The notes: a model not told the origin generated them from the letters alone. 64,000 nucleotides of DNA from Anaerolineaceae bacterium (GCA_002699585.1 PABP01000038.1:186001-250000), one strand, 5' to 3'. Numbered from the stretch's first letter, positions 17,624 to 27,735 are shown. A program made the numbers and translations.

Positions 17624-19248
17624 TGCATACCGCATTTTCGCTCGATTGCGATGTCCTGACGGTTGCACAATCTCATAAAGTGTATGTTGTTGCTCGCTTT
17701 AAGGCTGAGGAACTCGTGTCTTCATCGCGTCCTGGCCTCAACCTGAGTCTGGTCATCGACCGCAGCGGCAGCATGGCTGGCGCTAAAATCGACTATACAC
17801 GCCAAGCGGCCCAATTCCTGGTGCAGCACCTGGGGCCTCAGGATGCCTTCTCTATCGTGCTTTACAATAACACCGTAGAAACGCTACTCCCTCCGCAGTA
17901 CGTCCAGAATAAAGACGATGTCATGCAACGGCTGGAGCACATCACGGTCAGCAGCACGACCAACCTGAGCGGAGGTTGGCTGCAAGGCTGCCAGCACGTC
18001 GCCCAGAACCTGGCACCGACGCTGCTCAACCGCGTCCTGCTAATGACGGATGGTCTGGCGAACCGCGGCGTCACTGACCGTGAGCAACTGGTCGAGATGG
18101 CGCGACATAAGCGCGATGAGAGCATTGTCACCACGACGATGGGCCTGGGCAATGACTTCAACGAAGAATTGATGATGGCCATCGCCGATGCCGGTGGCGG
18201 CTCGTTTTATTTCATCGATAGCCCAGAAGTCACGCCTGAGATCTTCAACGAAGAACTGCGTGGCTTGCTGAATACGGTTGGCCAAAACCTCAAAATCACG
18301 ATCACAGCCAGCAACAAAATCGCCCACATTGAGCAGCTTAACGCCTACCCCACTGAGACGGTTGACGATACGATCAGCTATATTCTGGGCGATATTTATT
18401 CCAACGAAATCAAGACGCTGGTGCTAGAGCTAGACGTCCCGGACTTGGAAAAATTGGGAGAACGCCAGATTGGGATGCTGCATTTTGCCTATGATGAGAT
18501 CGGCCCAGCATACAGCCATTATCAAGAGCAAGACCTGCCCATTATCATCAACGTGGCTGATGCCAACGATATGCCCGTTGCGCGGCGCAATGACATCACC
18601 CAGGCGGTACTGCTGCTGAAAGCCGCCCACACGCGCCAGCAGGCCGTTGAAGCCGCCGATCAGGGCAAGCACAGCGAAGCATCCGATATGCTGTACGCGA
18701 TGGCCAAAGACATCAGCGAATCGAACCTGAATAGCGCCATCTTACACGAAGAGCGCAATGCGCTCATCGACCAGGCCAAGCGACTGGCTGAAGGCAAAAG
18801 CACGTTCGATGCGTACCAGCGTAAGACGATGGCCACGCAAGCCTATTACACGCGCACAGACCGTCATAACGCCACCGTCATGCTGCGCACACGCGACGTC
18901 ATGCGTATGGTGCAGCAAGGGCAAGATGATGACCATGATGCGCTTGCGCCATCATCAGACATGCCGCCGACACACCTTCTCTGGCGCGATCATCAATTCC
19001 CTCTAACGGGCAATCTCATTCGCATCGGGCGCGCTATTCATAACGACATCGTCATTGATGCCGGTGGCATTTCTCGTTTTCACTGTCAGATACGGCGCGA
19101 TGGCGATAAACTGGTGCTGGAAGATGTCGGCAGTACCAACGGCACCTATATCAAGGGGCAAGCCCTGGAAGGTCCGGCTATCGTGCAAACAGGTGATGAT
19201 ATCTTCATCAGCCAGGAAAAACTCTCGCTTATCCATCGTACGATTTAG
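17623..19248 (+). CDS. VWA-domain protein with C-terminal FHA domain
   Basis: Protein of 541 residues with no signal peptide. After a short beta region, the von Willebrand A domain carries the MIDAS motif DRSGS at 46-50, with the later threonine (SSTTNLSGG) and aspartate (LMTDGLANRG). The middle holds a beta domain (VIT/TerF-like arrangement) and a helical segment. An FHA domain fills about 460-535, with IRIGR, SRFHCQI and DVGSTNGTY, which binds phosphothreonine. Together these suggest a metal-dependent scaffold controlled by Ser/Thr phosphorylation. The RIO kinase 7 kb away is one candidate writer, but that is only a guess. Confidence 0.92.
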   Translation: MHTAFSLDCDVLTVAQSHKVYVVARFKAEELVSSSRPGLNLSLVIDRSGSMAGAKIDYTRQAAQFLVQHLGPQDAFSIVLYNNTVETLLPPQYVQNKDDVMQRLEHITVSSTTNLSGGWLQGCQHVAQNLAPTLLNRVLLMTDGLANRGVTDREQLVEMARHKRDESIVTTTMGLGNDFNEELMMAIADAGGGSFYFIDSPEVTPEIFNEELRGLLNTVGQNLKITITASNKIAHIEQLNAYPTETVDDTISYILGDIYSNEIKTLVLELDVPDLEKLGERQIGMLHFAYDEIGPAYSHYQEQDLPIIINVADANDMPVARRNDITQAVLLLKAAHTRQQAVEAADQGKHSEASDMLYAMAKDISESNLNSAILHEERNALIDQAKRLAEGKSTFDAYQRKTMATQAYYTRTDRHNATVMLRTRDVMRMVQQGQDDDHDALAPSSDMPPTHLLWRDHQFPLTGNLIRIGRAIHNDIVIDAGGISRFHCQIRRDGDKLVLEDVGSTNGTYIKGQALEGPAIVQTGDDIFISQEKLSLIHRTI

Positions 19249-19294
19249 GCGTGCGATTTAAGTCCAACTCCACAATACTAAGGTACAAGAACTT

Positions 19295-19852
19295 ATGTCT
19301 TCTCGAGAAACTTATTCGATTGAAATTGCGGGCATCAAACGCGATTTGCGCTTGTTTGAAATCAAACCAGGGGTACGCATTGCCATCCTCAATATTCTGG
19401 GCGATACGGAACTCGTGGAGGCCACGGCAAAAGCGCTCAATGAGAAGCTGAAAGACATTGACTACGATTATTTGGTCACAGCAGAAGCCAAATCGATTCC
19501 GTTGGCACATGCGCTGGCGGTTGTCGCGAACAAGCGCTATGTAGTCCTGCGCAAAAGCTGGAAACCCTACATGGGCGATGCACTCAAGTCCGAGACATTG
19601 AGCATCACCACTGGCGAACCGCAAACGCTGTATCTGGATGAGAAAGACCATGACCGCCTCAACGGGGCGCGGGTGGTCATCGTGGATGATGTGATTTCTA
19701 CGGGCAGCACTTTACAGGGCATGCGCCTGATTCTCGAAAAAGCGAAAGCCAACGTGGTCGCGGAAACAGCCATCTTGACCGAAGGCGACCGCGCCCAATG
19801 GCATAATATCATCGCGCTGGGCCACTTACCCGTCTGGGTGGATGGCAACTAA
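19295..19852 (+). CDS. Purine-type phosphoribosyltransferase
   Basis: Type I phosphoribosyltransferase of 185 residues. The PRPP-binding loop VVIVDDVISTGST is at about 126-138, and the long N-terminal hood plus RKSWKPYMG resembles adenine and xanthine phosphoribosyltransferases. These enzymes salvage a free base with PRPP to give the nucleotide and pyrophosphate. I cannot tell adenine from another purine. It lies 46 bases after the VWA-FHA gene and its stop overlaps, tail-to-tail, the stop of the MutS-like gene by four bases. Confidence 0.88.
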   Translation: MSSRETYSIEIAGIKRDLRLFEIKPGVRIAILNILGDTELVEATAKALNEKLKDIDYDYLVTAEAKSIPLAHALAVVANKRYVVLRKSWKPYMGDALKSETLSITTGEPQTLYLDEKDHDRLNGARVVIVDDVISTGSTLQGMRLILEKAKANVVAETAILTEGDRAQWHNIIALGHLPVWVDGN

Positions 19853-21543
19853 TCCAGCAAATTGCGCTGACGCAACACATCCATCAACTGACCATAGCTA
19901 ATCCCAAACCGGGCCGCTAATTCGACCGCGTAACTGCGGCTCATCGGTGGCCCGGGTTTGATTTCATAGGTACGGCGCACCACCTGGCCATCCTCCCCGT
20001 GTTCGATAACGACTTGCGACACAACACTGATAATACGCGCATCACCCCCGGAATCGGCATTGATGGCGTCGGCTTCCGCAGCCAGCGTATGCAAATGGGT
20101 TGCAAAAACAGCCCGCAGCCCCAATTGGCGCAGCACACGCAGCACATCGCGCGCGATAAAAACGCTCTCATCGGCTGCCGTACTGGATAGCGATTCATTG
20201 AGCAACACCAGGCTGGCCGACGTCGCTTTATGGAAAATCGCCCCTAAGCGACGCGCTTCTTCCCCCAAACGCCCTGCTTCATATTCAGGGCGCTCCTCGG
20301 TGGCAAAATGCGTATAAATGCCATCCACCGGGCTGAGGGTCGCCTGACTGGCGGGTACGTGCAACCCGGCCTGAGCCAGGATGTGCATCAAGCCTATGGC
20401 CTGGGTATAAGTGGTTTTGCCGCCCTGGTTCGGCCCGGTGAGGATAAAGATACGTCCATCGGAACCAAAAGCGGCGTCATTGCGCACGATGACTTTGTCG
20501 AGTTGGGCGTAGTTTGGCAGCAGTTGCAGGGCAAGATTGATGTTATACAGCGATTCCGCCTGCATCATCCGTTCAGACATGGGCGCAATGGTTGGCGCCG
20601 ACATGGGCAGCCCTGCCCCACGCAGGCGTTTAATGAGCTTAACCGCCCCTATGTAGAAGGCAATTTCATTTTTGAGGGCGATCAGGGTGCGTGTGCTGAC
20701 GGCAGTGAACTGCTTGAGCGCGGCTTCCACCGGGCGGCTGGTATCATTGACCAACTGCGATAGATCCCGAAATAGCTGCGGCATAAAAGGGCTATTGCGG
20801 TCTTCGAGTTCGACGTTGAACCGTGCACCACCCATATTTAGCGAACGGGCATCGTGTAGCGGACCTTTGCCCTGTGGCGCGTCGTTTTCTCGTTTGAAGA
20901 AGCGGTCGAGGATACCAGCACCGACAAATCGCTCCATGTGCGCATCGAGCAAAGTCGCCGACAGTGGCCGGAGCTGGTCATCGAGGTTGATACCAATCGT
21001 GATGCTGCGTATAGCTTGAATCTTGGGCAAAAGCTCTGGCAGCGTTTGGCGCAGGTTGATGAAGGCCGGGCTGTTGACATGAGCGTGGATTTCGTCGCGC
21101 AGGCGTTGGAGCGCCGTTGACCGCAAGCGATCCCCCACGCGCTGCATAACCTCATCAAATTGGCAAACACAGGTGGCGTAGTTATCCAGTTCGCTCAAGC
21201 GCCATGCGACCAACCGCAAGCGGTTATCGCGCCATTGCGGCGCCATCAAATAGCCTTCTAGCTCAAGGATGCGCTCCAGTAGGATTTCCAGTTGCAGCAG
21301 CAAATCGTCGTCGTCGAGTAAGTCAGCCAGTACAGCCTGTCGATAGCGTATGACGTTTTCGTCGGTACAGAGTGTGAGCAACAAATCGCGCACATAATTT
21401 TCGTAAGCCGGGTTGAGGCTGAGCCGCCGCACGAGCAGACGCAAATTGAGGTCGGAAACCAGCTCGGCGACATCGGTGTATTCAAACTGACGTTCGTAGC
21501 CAGGTGGCCACAACAAACTGACCGAATTGGTCGTATCAAACAT
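19849..21543 (-). CDS. MutS-family ATPase lacking the mismatch-recognition domain
   Basis: Protein of 564 residues built from the MutS lever/clamp region and the ATPase domain. Walker A TGPNQGGKTTY is near 368, Walker B is in LVLLNESLSSTAADE, and the conserved histidine in FATHLHTL follows. The N-terminal mismatch-binding domain with its FxE motif is absent, and no Smr nuclease tail is seen, so it is neither MutS1 nor MutS2. Related short MutS homologues are poorly characterised and may act in recombination or DNA structure binding. ATG 21543 follows GAGAGCACC. The stop overlaps the phosphoribosyltransferase stop. Confidence 0.9.
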   Translation of the reverse strand: MFDTTNSVSLLWPPGYERQFEYTDVAELVSDLNLRLLVRRLSLNPAYENYVRDLLLTLCTDENVIRYRQAVLADLLDDDDLLLQLEILLERILELEGYLMAPQWRDNRLRLVAWRLSELDNYATCVCQFDEVMQRVGDRLRSTALQRLRDEIHAHVNSPAFINLRQTLPELLPKIQAIRSITIGINLDDQLRPLSATLLDAHMERFVGAGILDRFFKRENDAPQGKGPLHDARSLNMGGARFNVELEDRNSPFMPQLFRDLSQLVNDTSRPVEAALKQFTAVSTRTLIALKNEIAFYIGAVKLIKRLRGAGLPMSAPTIAPMSERMMQAESLYNINLALQLLPNYAQLDKVIVRNDAAFGSDGRIFILTGPNQGGKTTYTQAIGLMHILAQAGLHVPASQATLSPVDGIYTHFATEERPEYEAGRLGEEARRLGAIFHKATSASLVLLNESLSSTAADESVFIARDVLRVLRQLGLRAVFATHLHTLAAEADAINADSGGDARIISVVSQVVIEHGEDGQVVRRTYEIKPGPPMSRSYAVELAARFGISYGQLMDVLRQRNLLD

Positions 21544-21610
21544 GAAAAAAGGTGCTCTCTATAAAACAACAATGTCTAGATTTTAGGCACAAGCCACGTT
21601 GGATGCGAAA

Positions 21611-22345
21611 CTATTCACCCGTCTTTTCGACCACGAGGAAGTGTGACAATCCCCAGGTATCCAACGGTGTGCCATCCAGCTTTTGCAGGGCATCGCGCAT
21701 AACGCGCATGGGCGTCCCCAGACGCTGAATCAAATTATCGTAAGCACCGTAGACGCGGTGATGATGCACGAACTTGACATTCTGATCGGCGAATAGGCCG
21801 CGAATGCCACGCCAGCTATAAGCACGCACATGGGGAGCCAGTTTATTACGCCAGACATCCGGCAAATAATTAATCAGGGGCGTATTGCCAAAATGATAGT
21901 CGCCCTGCCAATAATGGCCATGCGTTTCGAAAGGATACCAGCGGTTGGGGCAAAAAAGCACAATGCGCCCACCCGGTTTGAGGACGCGCACCATCTCGCG
22001 CGCTGTCTGACGATCATTGGCCACATGCTCAATGACTTCATGCGATAGGATCGTGTCGAAAACGTTACTGCGATATGGCAGAGATTCTGTGGCCGCGACG
22101 ATAGCATGCGGCGTATTTTCTGAGGCTTTTAGCGCAAACGGCCATTCGATATCGAAAAGCTCGACCTGAGCTTCATAGCGTTGGCCAATCTGGGCGGCAT
22201 ACATGCCCACGCCACCGCCTGCTTCCAAGACGGTTGCACCATCGAGTTTTGCCCATTTTGCGATGAGGTTCAGGCGGCGTTCCTGGCCTTCGCGCCAAAC
22301 GTAGCTGGGCACCCCACGCAGGGCGGCCAAGTCATCCTTCGGCAT
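21611..22345 (-). CDS. SAM-dependent class I methyltransferase
   Basis: Protein of 244 residues of the Rossmann methyltransferase fold (Methyltransf_11 group). SAM motif I is VLEAGGGVGMYA near 40, followed by an acidic residue at the end of strand 2 (VELFDIEW) and the family segment LSHEVIEHVAND. The C-terminal part has an aromatic-rich region (NRWYPFETHGHYW) typical of small-molecule or lipid/glycan O-methylases. I chose ATG 22345 because AAGGA lies eight bases before it; the longer start at 22369 lacks such a site. It sits between the MutS-like gene and a membrane kinase, all on the minus strand. The substrate is unknown. Confidence 0.88.
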   Translation of the reverse strand: MPKDDLAALRGVPSYVWREGQERRLNLIAKWAKLDGATVLEAGGGVGMYAAQIGQRYEAQVELFDIEWPFALKASENTPHAIVAATESLPYRSNVFDTILSHEVIEHVANDRQTAREMVRVLKPGGRIVLFCPNRWYPFETHGHYWQGDYHFGNTPLINYLPDVWRNKLAPHVRAYSWRGIRGLFADQNVKFVHHHRVYGAYDNLIQRLGTPMRVMRDALQKLDGTPLDTWGLSHFLVVEKTGE

Positions 22346-22433
22346 AGTTGTTGTCCTTGTGTACGACAAATTTCAGACGAACCAGCGGTTGCAACCTGTG
22401 CTCGTCATTTTGGTCCAGGGCCATTATGCCTGA

Positions 22434-24302
22434 CTATGTGGGGGGTGACAACGGGCCGCTGTATTCGCGGTCTAGCCGTTTGTGGAACGATTTACGCGGC
22501 GTGGAATCGGGCCGGACGGATTTAACAGGTTCAACAGATACCTGCACCGGAATGCTAACGACAACGGTCGTGCCAACACCGGGCTTGCTCTGAAGATCAA
22601 ACAGGCCACCAACGAGTTCAGCACGCTCGCGCATATTGACCATGCCAAAGCTACCGCGATTCTCGTAATTCGTGCCGACAGCCGTCATGTCGAAGCCGAC
22701 ACCGTTGTCAATCACACGGACAGTCACGTAAGTCCCTTCCAGCGTGATACGTACCCGTATCGACGACGCCTTGGCATATTTGCGCGCGTTGTTGACAGCT
22801 TCTTCAATCAGGTAGAAGAGCGCACCCTCTTGCTTTTGCTCTAGCTGCATGATGGCTGTTTCATCCATATCGAGCGTGACGCGCTGCTCGTACGTCTTGT
22901 CCATCTTGTCAGCAAGTTGACGCAGCGCTTCTGAAAGGCCCTGTGTTTCCAGGCTGAGGGGTCGCAACGTAAACATGACATGACGAATTTCCGCAGTGGC
23001 GCGCAGGGCCATCTCTCGGATTTTTTCAACTTCTTCCAAGAATTGGCCAGCATCCCTTTCGGCTAGCTTCGGCAGCAGAGAAAGGCGCATGGCGACAGCC
23101 GACACAGTTTGGGTCGGCACATCGTGCAAATCACGAACGAGCGCTTTACGTGCGCTCTCTTCGATTTCGATGATACGTTCTTTTTCTTCCATCAGGCTGC
23201 TGAACAGCACCGCGTTTTGAATGGCCAACGTGGCCTGAATACCCACCGAACGCAGCGTGTCGATGAGTTCTTCATAGAAAGCATTTTCATCCGCGCTGCC
23301 GAACAGCAAGACGCCGTAGTTATCATAGTGGGCACGCAGCGGCACACATAGTAGTGACTGAATATACTGGAATGAGATCAATATCTTGAGTTCGGGGTCG
23401 TCCATCGCTCCACCTGCAATCACAGGATTACCCGTCTCCATCGTTTCAGCGATGATGCCTTTTAAGCCCTTAAAACGGCGTTTCTCGTCTGTGTGGCTAA
23501 GGCCGCGAGCTGTCGCAATATAAAGCTCTTCGTTGTCATCGACCAGCAAGACCATGCTAACAACACGCTGCTTCAAATCCTGGCGGACGCAAAGCCTGCC
23601 GATGTCCATCGCGGCTTCAATGACGCGCTCGAAATTACGCGACTCAATGAGTGCCGCACCCATATTCGATACCGCATGGGCACGATGAACCATGCCTTGC
23701 ATCAGTGCTTCGTTATGAGCAAGCTGCTTCTTGATCTGCTTATTGGTGCGGCTGTTAGCAGCGTCCAGTGCGTTCGACCAGAAGGAGGTAATCACAGCAA
23801 TGAGCACCAGGCCAATGACCAAGGGCAAAATGCTCATGATAGTATCCGGGATGAGTTGCAAGCTAAACGCCTGGTCGGTGGTCGCCTGACTGATGCCCAA
23901 ACCGATAGTAACCGCTAGGATAGTACCTACGGTATGCAGGACACCCCAGGCAACGCCAAATCGCAAAATGCCACTGACGATAACGATACCGGCTGCAATG
24001 GCGATAATCAGTTGATCGCCCATACTGAGGTAGGTAAACATGCCCACGACAAGCCAATCGCCAGGTGTAGCAACAATCGGGAGATAGAGTTGCAAGCCTT
24101 TTATGAGGCTGAGGCCACCTAACAGGACAGTCGCAGCCGCCCCGACGCCCACAGCAATTAGAATGTCCGAAATGGAATCGACTGAATCGACAACGCGGCC
24201 CTGCGTCAGGATAATCAGGATGCTAAAGCCAAGCAGCAACAGCCAACGCTGGGCAAAATATACGCGATTCGGACGACGCATCCACCAGGAAGCGGTGAAC
24301 AT
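22434..24302 (-). CDS. Membrane sensor histidine kinase (MASE-like N-terminus, GAF, HisKA_3)
   Basis: Protein of 622 residues. Six or more hydrophobic helices occupy about 20-190, arranged as a compact membrane sensor. A GAF domain follows (about 215-370), then HisKA_3 with phospho-acceptor His393 in VRDLHDVPTQTV and the ATPase domain with N-box LIEEAVNNARKYA, G1 VIDNGVGFD and G2 GSFGMVNMRERA. It should signal a membrane-linked stimulus to a NarL-type regulator. No regulator is adjacent, so it is an orphan here; the regulator at 13.4 kb has its own partner. Confidence 0.93.
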   Translation of the reverse strand: MFTASWWMRRPNRVYFAQRWLLLLGFSILIILTQGRVVDSVDSISDILIAVGVGAAATVLLGGLSLIKGLQLYLPIVATPGDWLVVGMFTYLSMGDQLIIAIAAGIVIVSGILRFGVAWGVLHTVGTILAVTIGLGISQATTDQAFSLQLIPDTIMSILPLVIGLVLIAVITSFWSNALDAANSRTNKQIKKQLAHNEALMQGMVHRAHAVSNMGAALIESRNFERVIEAAMDIGRLCVRQDLKQRVVSMVLLVDDNEELYIATARGLSHTDEKRRFKGLKGIIAETMETGNPVIAGGAMDDPELKILISFQYIQSLLCVPLRAHYDNYGVLLFGSADENAFYEELIDTLRSVGIQATLAIQNAVLFSSLMEEKERIIEIEESARKALVRDLHDVPTQTVSAVAMRLSLLPKLAERDAGQFLEEVEKIREMALRATAEIRHVMFTLRPLSLETQGLSEALRQLADKMDKTYEQRVTLDMDETAIMQLEQKQEGALFYLIEEAVNNARKYAKASSIRVRITLEGTYVTVRVIDNGVGFDMTAVGTNYENRGSFGMVNMRERAELVGGLFDLQSKPGVGTTVVVSIPVQVSVEPVKSVRPDSTPRKSFHKRLDREYSGPLSPPT

Positions 24303-24387
24303 AATCCCTCGTAATCAATACGTTTACAGCTCAATTCGTGCGCAATACGCTACCATGATTTTATCGGCATAACAATTCGCTAGTCAG

Positions 24388-25293
24388 TTAAGCTTTGTGG
24401 CTAGCAACTAACCGATCAAATCCCGCCACGTCGAGTAGGCCCTTGGCGGCCCCGGATTCCCCAATCTTATGACCAGCATAAAGTGTGGCAGCTTGCATTG
24501 ACCTTTCGGCGTCACCCGATGTGAGATAACCGTGCAAAAACGAAGAAAATAAGGCATCCCCCGCGCCAATCGTATTGACCACAGGCCGAACCTGCTGCGC
24601 TGGAAACATCTGGACGGGCTTATCCGGCAGCTTGAGGGCGACACCTCGCGCCCCCATACCTATGGCGACAATATCGTTATCGAAGGTTTGCTGGACAGTT
24701 TGTGCCCATTCGATAGGCGGCGATGGCAAGCGTTCATCGCTCATGAGCAAGATATTTGCGGCAGACATGTAATCGCGATTGTAAGCGTCCGTCAGGCTAT
24801 CAATGGTATGGACATCAGTCGCAATCGGTATACCTCGTTCCCGGGTCGCTGCCAGCAGTGGCCGAGAGAAGTTGATGTTGCACAGCACGGCCAGGTCAAC
24901 ACCAGCGATGGCCTGTTCGTATGTAGCAAATGGATAGGTTGTTTCCTGAATATCTTTGAGATCCACGTTAATCATGCGGCGGCCATCGCCATCGTAGAGG
25001 ATGACCGACTGCGGCGTTTCCGGGAGCTGTGAAAGCACAAAATCCTGGGCGATGCCATTTTGTTTGAGGGCATGGCGCACAAAAGTCGCAGCCTCGTCCT
25101 GGCCGATCATGGCCAGGAAGCGCACCTCATGGCCAAGTAGGGTCAGTGCTTTGGCGACGTTAAAGCCCACGCCCGACACGGTCGTCCGTACGCCGAAGAA
25201 AGGATAGCGCACCGACATATAATCGACCGGGAAGTGATCAATGCGAGCGGTTGTCTCTATGTTGATGAGGCCAGCTACGAGAATCTTGGCCAT
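24388..25293 (-). CDS. PfkB-family carbohydrate kinase
   Basis: Ribokinase-fold kinase of 301 residues. The N-terminal GLINIETT and the GVGFNVAKALTLLG substrate region are present, and the catalytic anion-hole motif NTIGAGDALFSSF carries the base aspartate. It phosphorylates a sugar or sugar-like alcohol; the exact substrate is not clear. ATG 25293 is supported by AGGAGCC directly upstream, and the 23 residues before it in frame are not conserved in style. It starts 16 bases after glpK ends, so the two are one operon, suggesting joint use in carbon uptake. Confidence 0.9.
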   Translation of the reverse strand: MAKILVAGLINIETTARIDHFPVDYMSVRYPFFGVRTTVSGVGFNVAKALTLLGHEVRFLAMIGQDEAATFVRHALKQNGIAQDFVLSQLPETPQSVILYDGDGRRMINVDLKDIQETTYPFATYEQAIAGVDLAVLCNINFSRPLLAATRERGIPIATDVHTIDSLTDAYNRDYMSAANILLMSDERLPSPPIEWAQTVQQTFDNDIVAIGMGARGVALKLPDKPVQMFPAQQVRPVVNTIGAGDALFSSFLHGYLTSGDAERSMQAATLYAGHKIGESGAAKGLLDVAGFDRLVASHKA

Positions 25294-25309
25294 TGGCTCC
25301 TGATTTCTA

Positions 25310-26791
25310 TTAGTTCTGTTCCCAATCTCGCGCACGTTCGACAGCCCGCTGCCAACCCGCATACAGGCTCTCGCGCTGATCTGCGGACATGGACGGCTCG
25401 AAAGTGCGATCTTCCTTCCACTGCTGCTGAATTTCTTCCTGAGAAGACCAGTAACCGACTGCCAATCCGGCTAAGTAGGCGGCACCAAGCGCCGTTGTTT
25501 CCGCGACTTGAGGTCGTACAACGGGTACACCCAGAATATCGGCCTGGAACTGCATCAGGAAGTTGTTGCTGACCGCACCGCCATCGACCCGTAAAGCAGG
25601 GATGTCGAGGCCGCTATCGGCTTTCATCGCGGTGAGGATGTCGCGCGTCTGGTAAGCGATACCTTCCAGCGTCGCGCGTACGATGTGGGCCCGTCCACTG
25701 CCGCGTGTCAGGCCGACGATGGTCCCGCGCGCGTACTGGTCCCAATAAGGAGCGCCCAACCCCACAAATGCCGGAACCATATAGACGCCATCTGTGCCAT
25801 CAATGCTATTGGCGATGGCTTCAGTTTCACTGGCCGAAGTGATCAGCTTCATTTCGTCACGCAGCCATTGGACCGCGGCCCCGGCAATGAAGATACTGCC
25901 CTCAAGCGCGTACTGCGTCGGCTGTTCGCCCACACGCCACGCGACAGTTGTTAGCAGGCTGTTCTGGCTAGCAACCGGTTCTGAACCCGTATTCATCAAC
26001 ATGAAGCAACCCGTGCCATAAGTATTTTTGACCTGCCCTGCCTCATAGCAAGCCTGACCGAAGGTCGCCGCCTGCTGGTCGCCAGCGATGCCCGCAATCG
26101 GGATCGCCTTACCAAACAGCTCAGGCGATGTTTCGCCGTAGACATCGCTACTGCTGACCACCTGCGGCAAAATCGACATGGGAATATCGAAGCGCTCAAG
26201 AATGGTCGTTGACCACCATTTTTTATGAATGTCGTAGAGCATGGTGCGGCAGGCATTGGTGACATCGGTGATATGCAGATGGCCACCAGTCAGTTTCCAG
26301 ATGAGGTAGCTATCAATCGTCCCAAAAGCCAGCTTGCCCGCTTTGGCTTTTTCACGCGCACCCGGAATATTGTCCAGCAGCCATTTGACTTTGGTACCGC
26401 TAAAATAGGCATCCGTTACCAGACCTGTTTTTTCTGCAATGGTTTTGTCGAAGCCCTCGCTGCGCAGTTCGTCACAGAAACGGCTGGTACGGCGATCCTG
26501 CCAGACAATGGCATTGTGGATGGGTTCGCCCGTTTCCCGGTCCCAGATGACGGTCGTCTCGCGTTGATTGGTAATACCGATCGCAGCAATTGATACATTA
26601 TTGGCAACCTGCTGGGCGACTGCCAGCTGCGAGCGCCAGATGGCTTCCGGGTCGTGCTCCACCCAACCAGGTTGCGGGTAAATCTGGGGGAATTCACGTT
26701 GGGCCACGTTGACGATATGGCCACTTTTATCAAAAAGAATCGCACGGGAGGATGTTGTTCCCTGATCTAACGCCAAAATATAGTCTGACAT
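25310..26791 (-). CDS. glpK: Glycerol kinase
   Basis: FGGY-family kinase of 493 residues, close to the usual 495-505. The first phosphate motif [13 protein letters not shown] is at the N-terminus; [29 protein letters not shown] and [15 protein letters not shown] complete the nucleotide and glycerol sites, and W-R in VAWRVGEQP fits the group. It makes glycerol 3-phosphate from glycerol and ATP in the cytoplasm. No glycerol facilitator or G3P dehydrogenase is near. It is followed by the PfkB kinase 16 bases later. Confidence 0.97.
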   Translation of the reverse strand: MSDYILALDQGTTSSRAILFDKSGHIVNVAQREFPQIYPQPGWVEHDPEAIWRSQLAVAQQVANNVSIAAIGITNQRETTVIWDRETGEPIHNAIVWQDRRTSRFCDELRSEGFDKTIAEKTGLVTDAYFSGTKVKWLLDNIPGAREKAKAGKLAFGTIDSYLIWKLTGGHLHITDVTNACRTMLYDIHKKWWSTTILERFDIPMSILPQVVSSSDVYGETSPELFGKAIPIAGIAGDQQAATFGQACYEAGQVKNTYGTGCFMLMNTGSEPVASQNSLLTTVAWRVGEQPTQYALEGSIFIAGAAVQWLRDEMKLITSASETEAIANSIDGTDGVYMVPAFVGLGAPYWDQYARGTIVGLTRGSGRAHIVRATLEGIAYQTRDILTAMKADSGLDIPALRVDGGAVSNNFLMQFQADILGVPVVRPQVAETTALGAAYLAGLAVGYWSSQEEIQQQWKEDRTFEPSMSADQRESLYAGWQRAVERARDWEQN

Positions 26792-26885
26792 AGGGTAAAA
26801 AGCCTCGACTAATATGAACCTGTTTTTATCAAAATAAGTGGATTAATGGTAACGCGCCAGCCTTTTTTCGCAAAACACCACCACA

Positions 26886-26935
26886 TATAAAAAAGGCATC
26901 TACCCAGCCATGAAGAACCTGTGGGCAGATGCCTT
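26886..26935 (-). terminator. Intrinsic terminator of the universal stress protein gene
   Basis: On the minus strand, AAGGCATCT-CCCA arms (about 26891-26905 and 26921-26935) close a hairpin followed by six or more T. It lies between the stress protein gene and glpK and so separates the two units. Confidence 0.85.
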
Positions 26936-26997
26936 AGATTGTGGGTGGCATCAAAATGTCAACTAGCGACGACTTTGACTGCCGTATTGTCAATCAA

Positions 26998-27525
26998 TTA
27001 GGTCGGCTGGGAAGCGGTATTCAGTGGTGTATCAGTCGCTTCTTGTTTGGCTTCTTCGCCCGATGATACATGGACAACACCCGGCACCACGAGAACCGGG
27101 CATGGCATGGCGTTAAGCACCTTTTGGGTGACGCTGCCAAATAGCCAGCGGCTCAGGCCGGAACGACCGTGTGTTGACATGACAATGGTGTCGACTTTTA
27201 ACTTGGCAGCCTGGTCAACAATGACCTGGGCAGGATCACCAGCGAGAATTTTGGTACGTGCATGGAGACCGCGCTCTTGCAAGCGCTTGACCTGGCCATC
27301 CAGATATTCTTTCATGCCAGATTCGACTTTATTAACGAACTGATCGTAGTCCATTTCTTTGACCAGCAGCGGCATATCATACATGGTATAAACCTGGATA
27401 TCGGGCACATCAACCACACTCAAGAGCGTGATCTCACCGCCTTTAGGCAAAATACGTTCTGCATACGCTAGTGCTTGTTCTGCCAACTCGGACCCATCAA
27501 GGGTGACCAAAACATGCTTTAACAT
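26998..27525 (-). CDS. Universal stress protein (UspA family)
   Basis: Single-domain protein of 175 residues. It has the Usp fold with HVLVTLDGSELAEQAL at the start, and the ATP-binding G-2x-G-9x-G-S/T type loop in STHGRSGLSRWLFGSVTQ, then the final strand CPVLVV. Members bind ATP or AMP and are induced by stress; the mechanism is often unclear. ATG 27525 follows GGAGGTCGTT, a strong ribosome site; longer in-frame readings are not needed. The last 20 residues are a polar tail. Confidence 0.93.
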   Translation of the reverse strand: MLKHVLVTLDGSELAEQALAYAERILPKGGEITLLSVVDVPDIQVYTMYDMPLLVKEMDYDQFVNKVESGMKEYLDGQVKRLQERGLHARTKILAGDPAQVIVDQAAKLKVDTIVMSTHGRSGLSRWLFGSVTQKVLNAMPCPVLVVPGVVHVSSGEEAKQEATDTPLNTASQPT

Positions 27526-27698
27526 AACGACCTCCAAAGAAAGCACTATTTGCTACATTTTCTAGTAAGTGTTTCTTTCACCATACGACACATTGGCATA
27601 ACGACATAGTGTGGTCTATCGTCACCTGGGCGCAAAGTGTCACTTTTGCATTTATAGTTTGAAAAGAGCATTGGAAAAGAGGTATTGATATACATGAA

Positions 27699-27735
27699 AT
27701 CAAAAGCGCCCAATGCTTGATCGACATTGAGCGCT
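27699..27735 (-). terminator. Intrinsic terminator of the sigma factor gene
   Basis: On the minus strand, arms at 27725-27735 and 27705-27715 pair over 11 positions with one mismatch, followed by TTTTGATTT, about 30 bases after the sigma factor stop. Confidence 0.75.
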
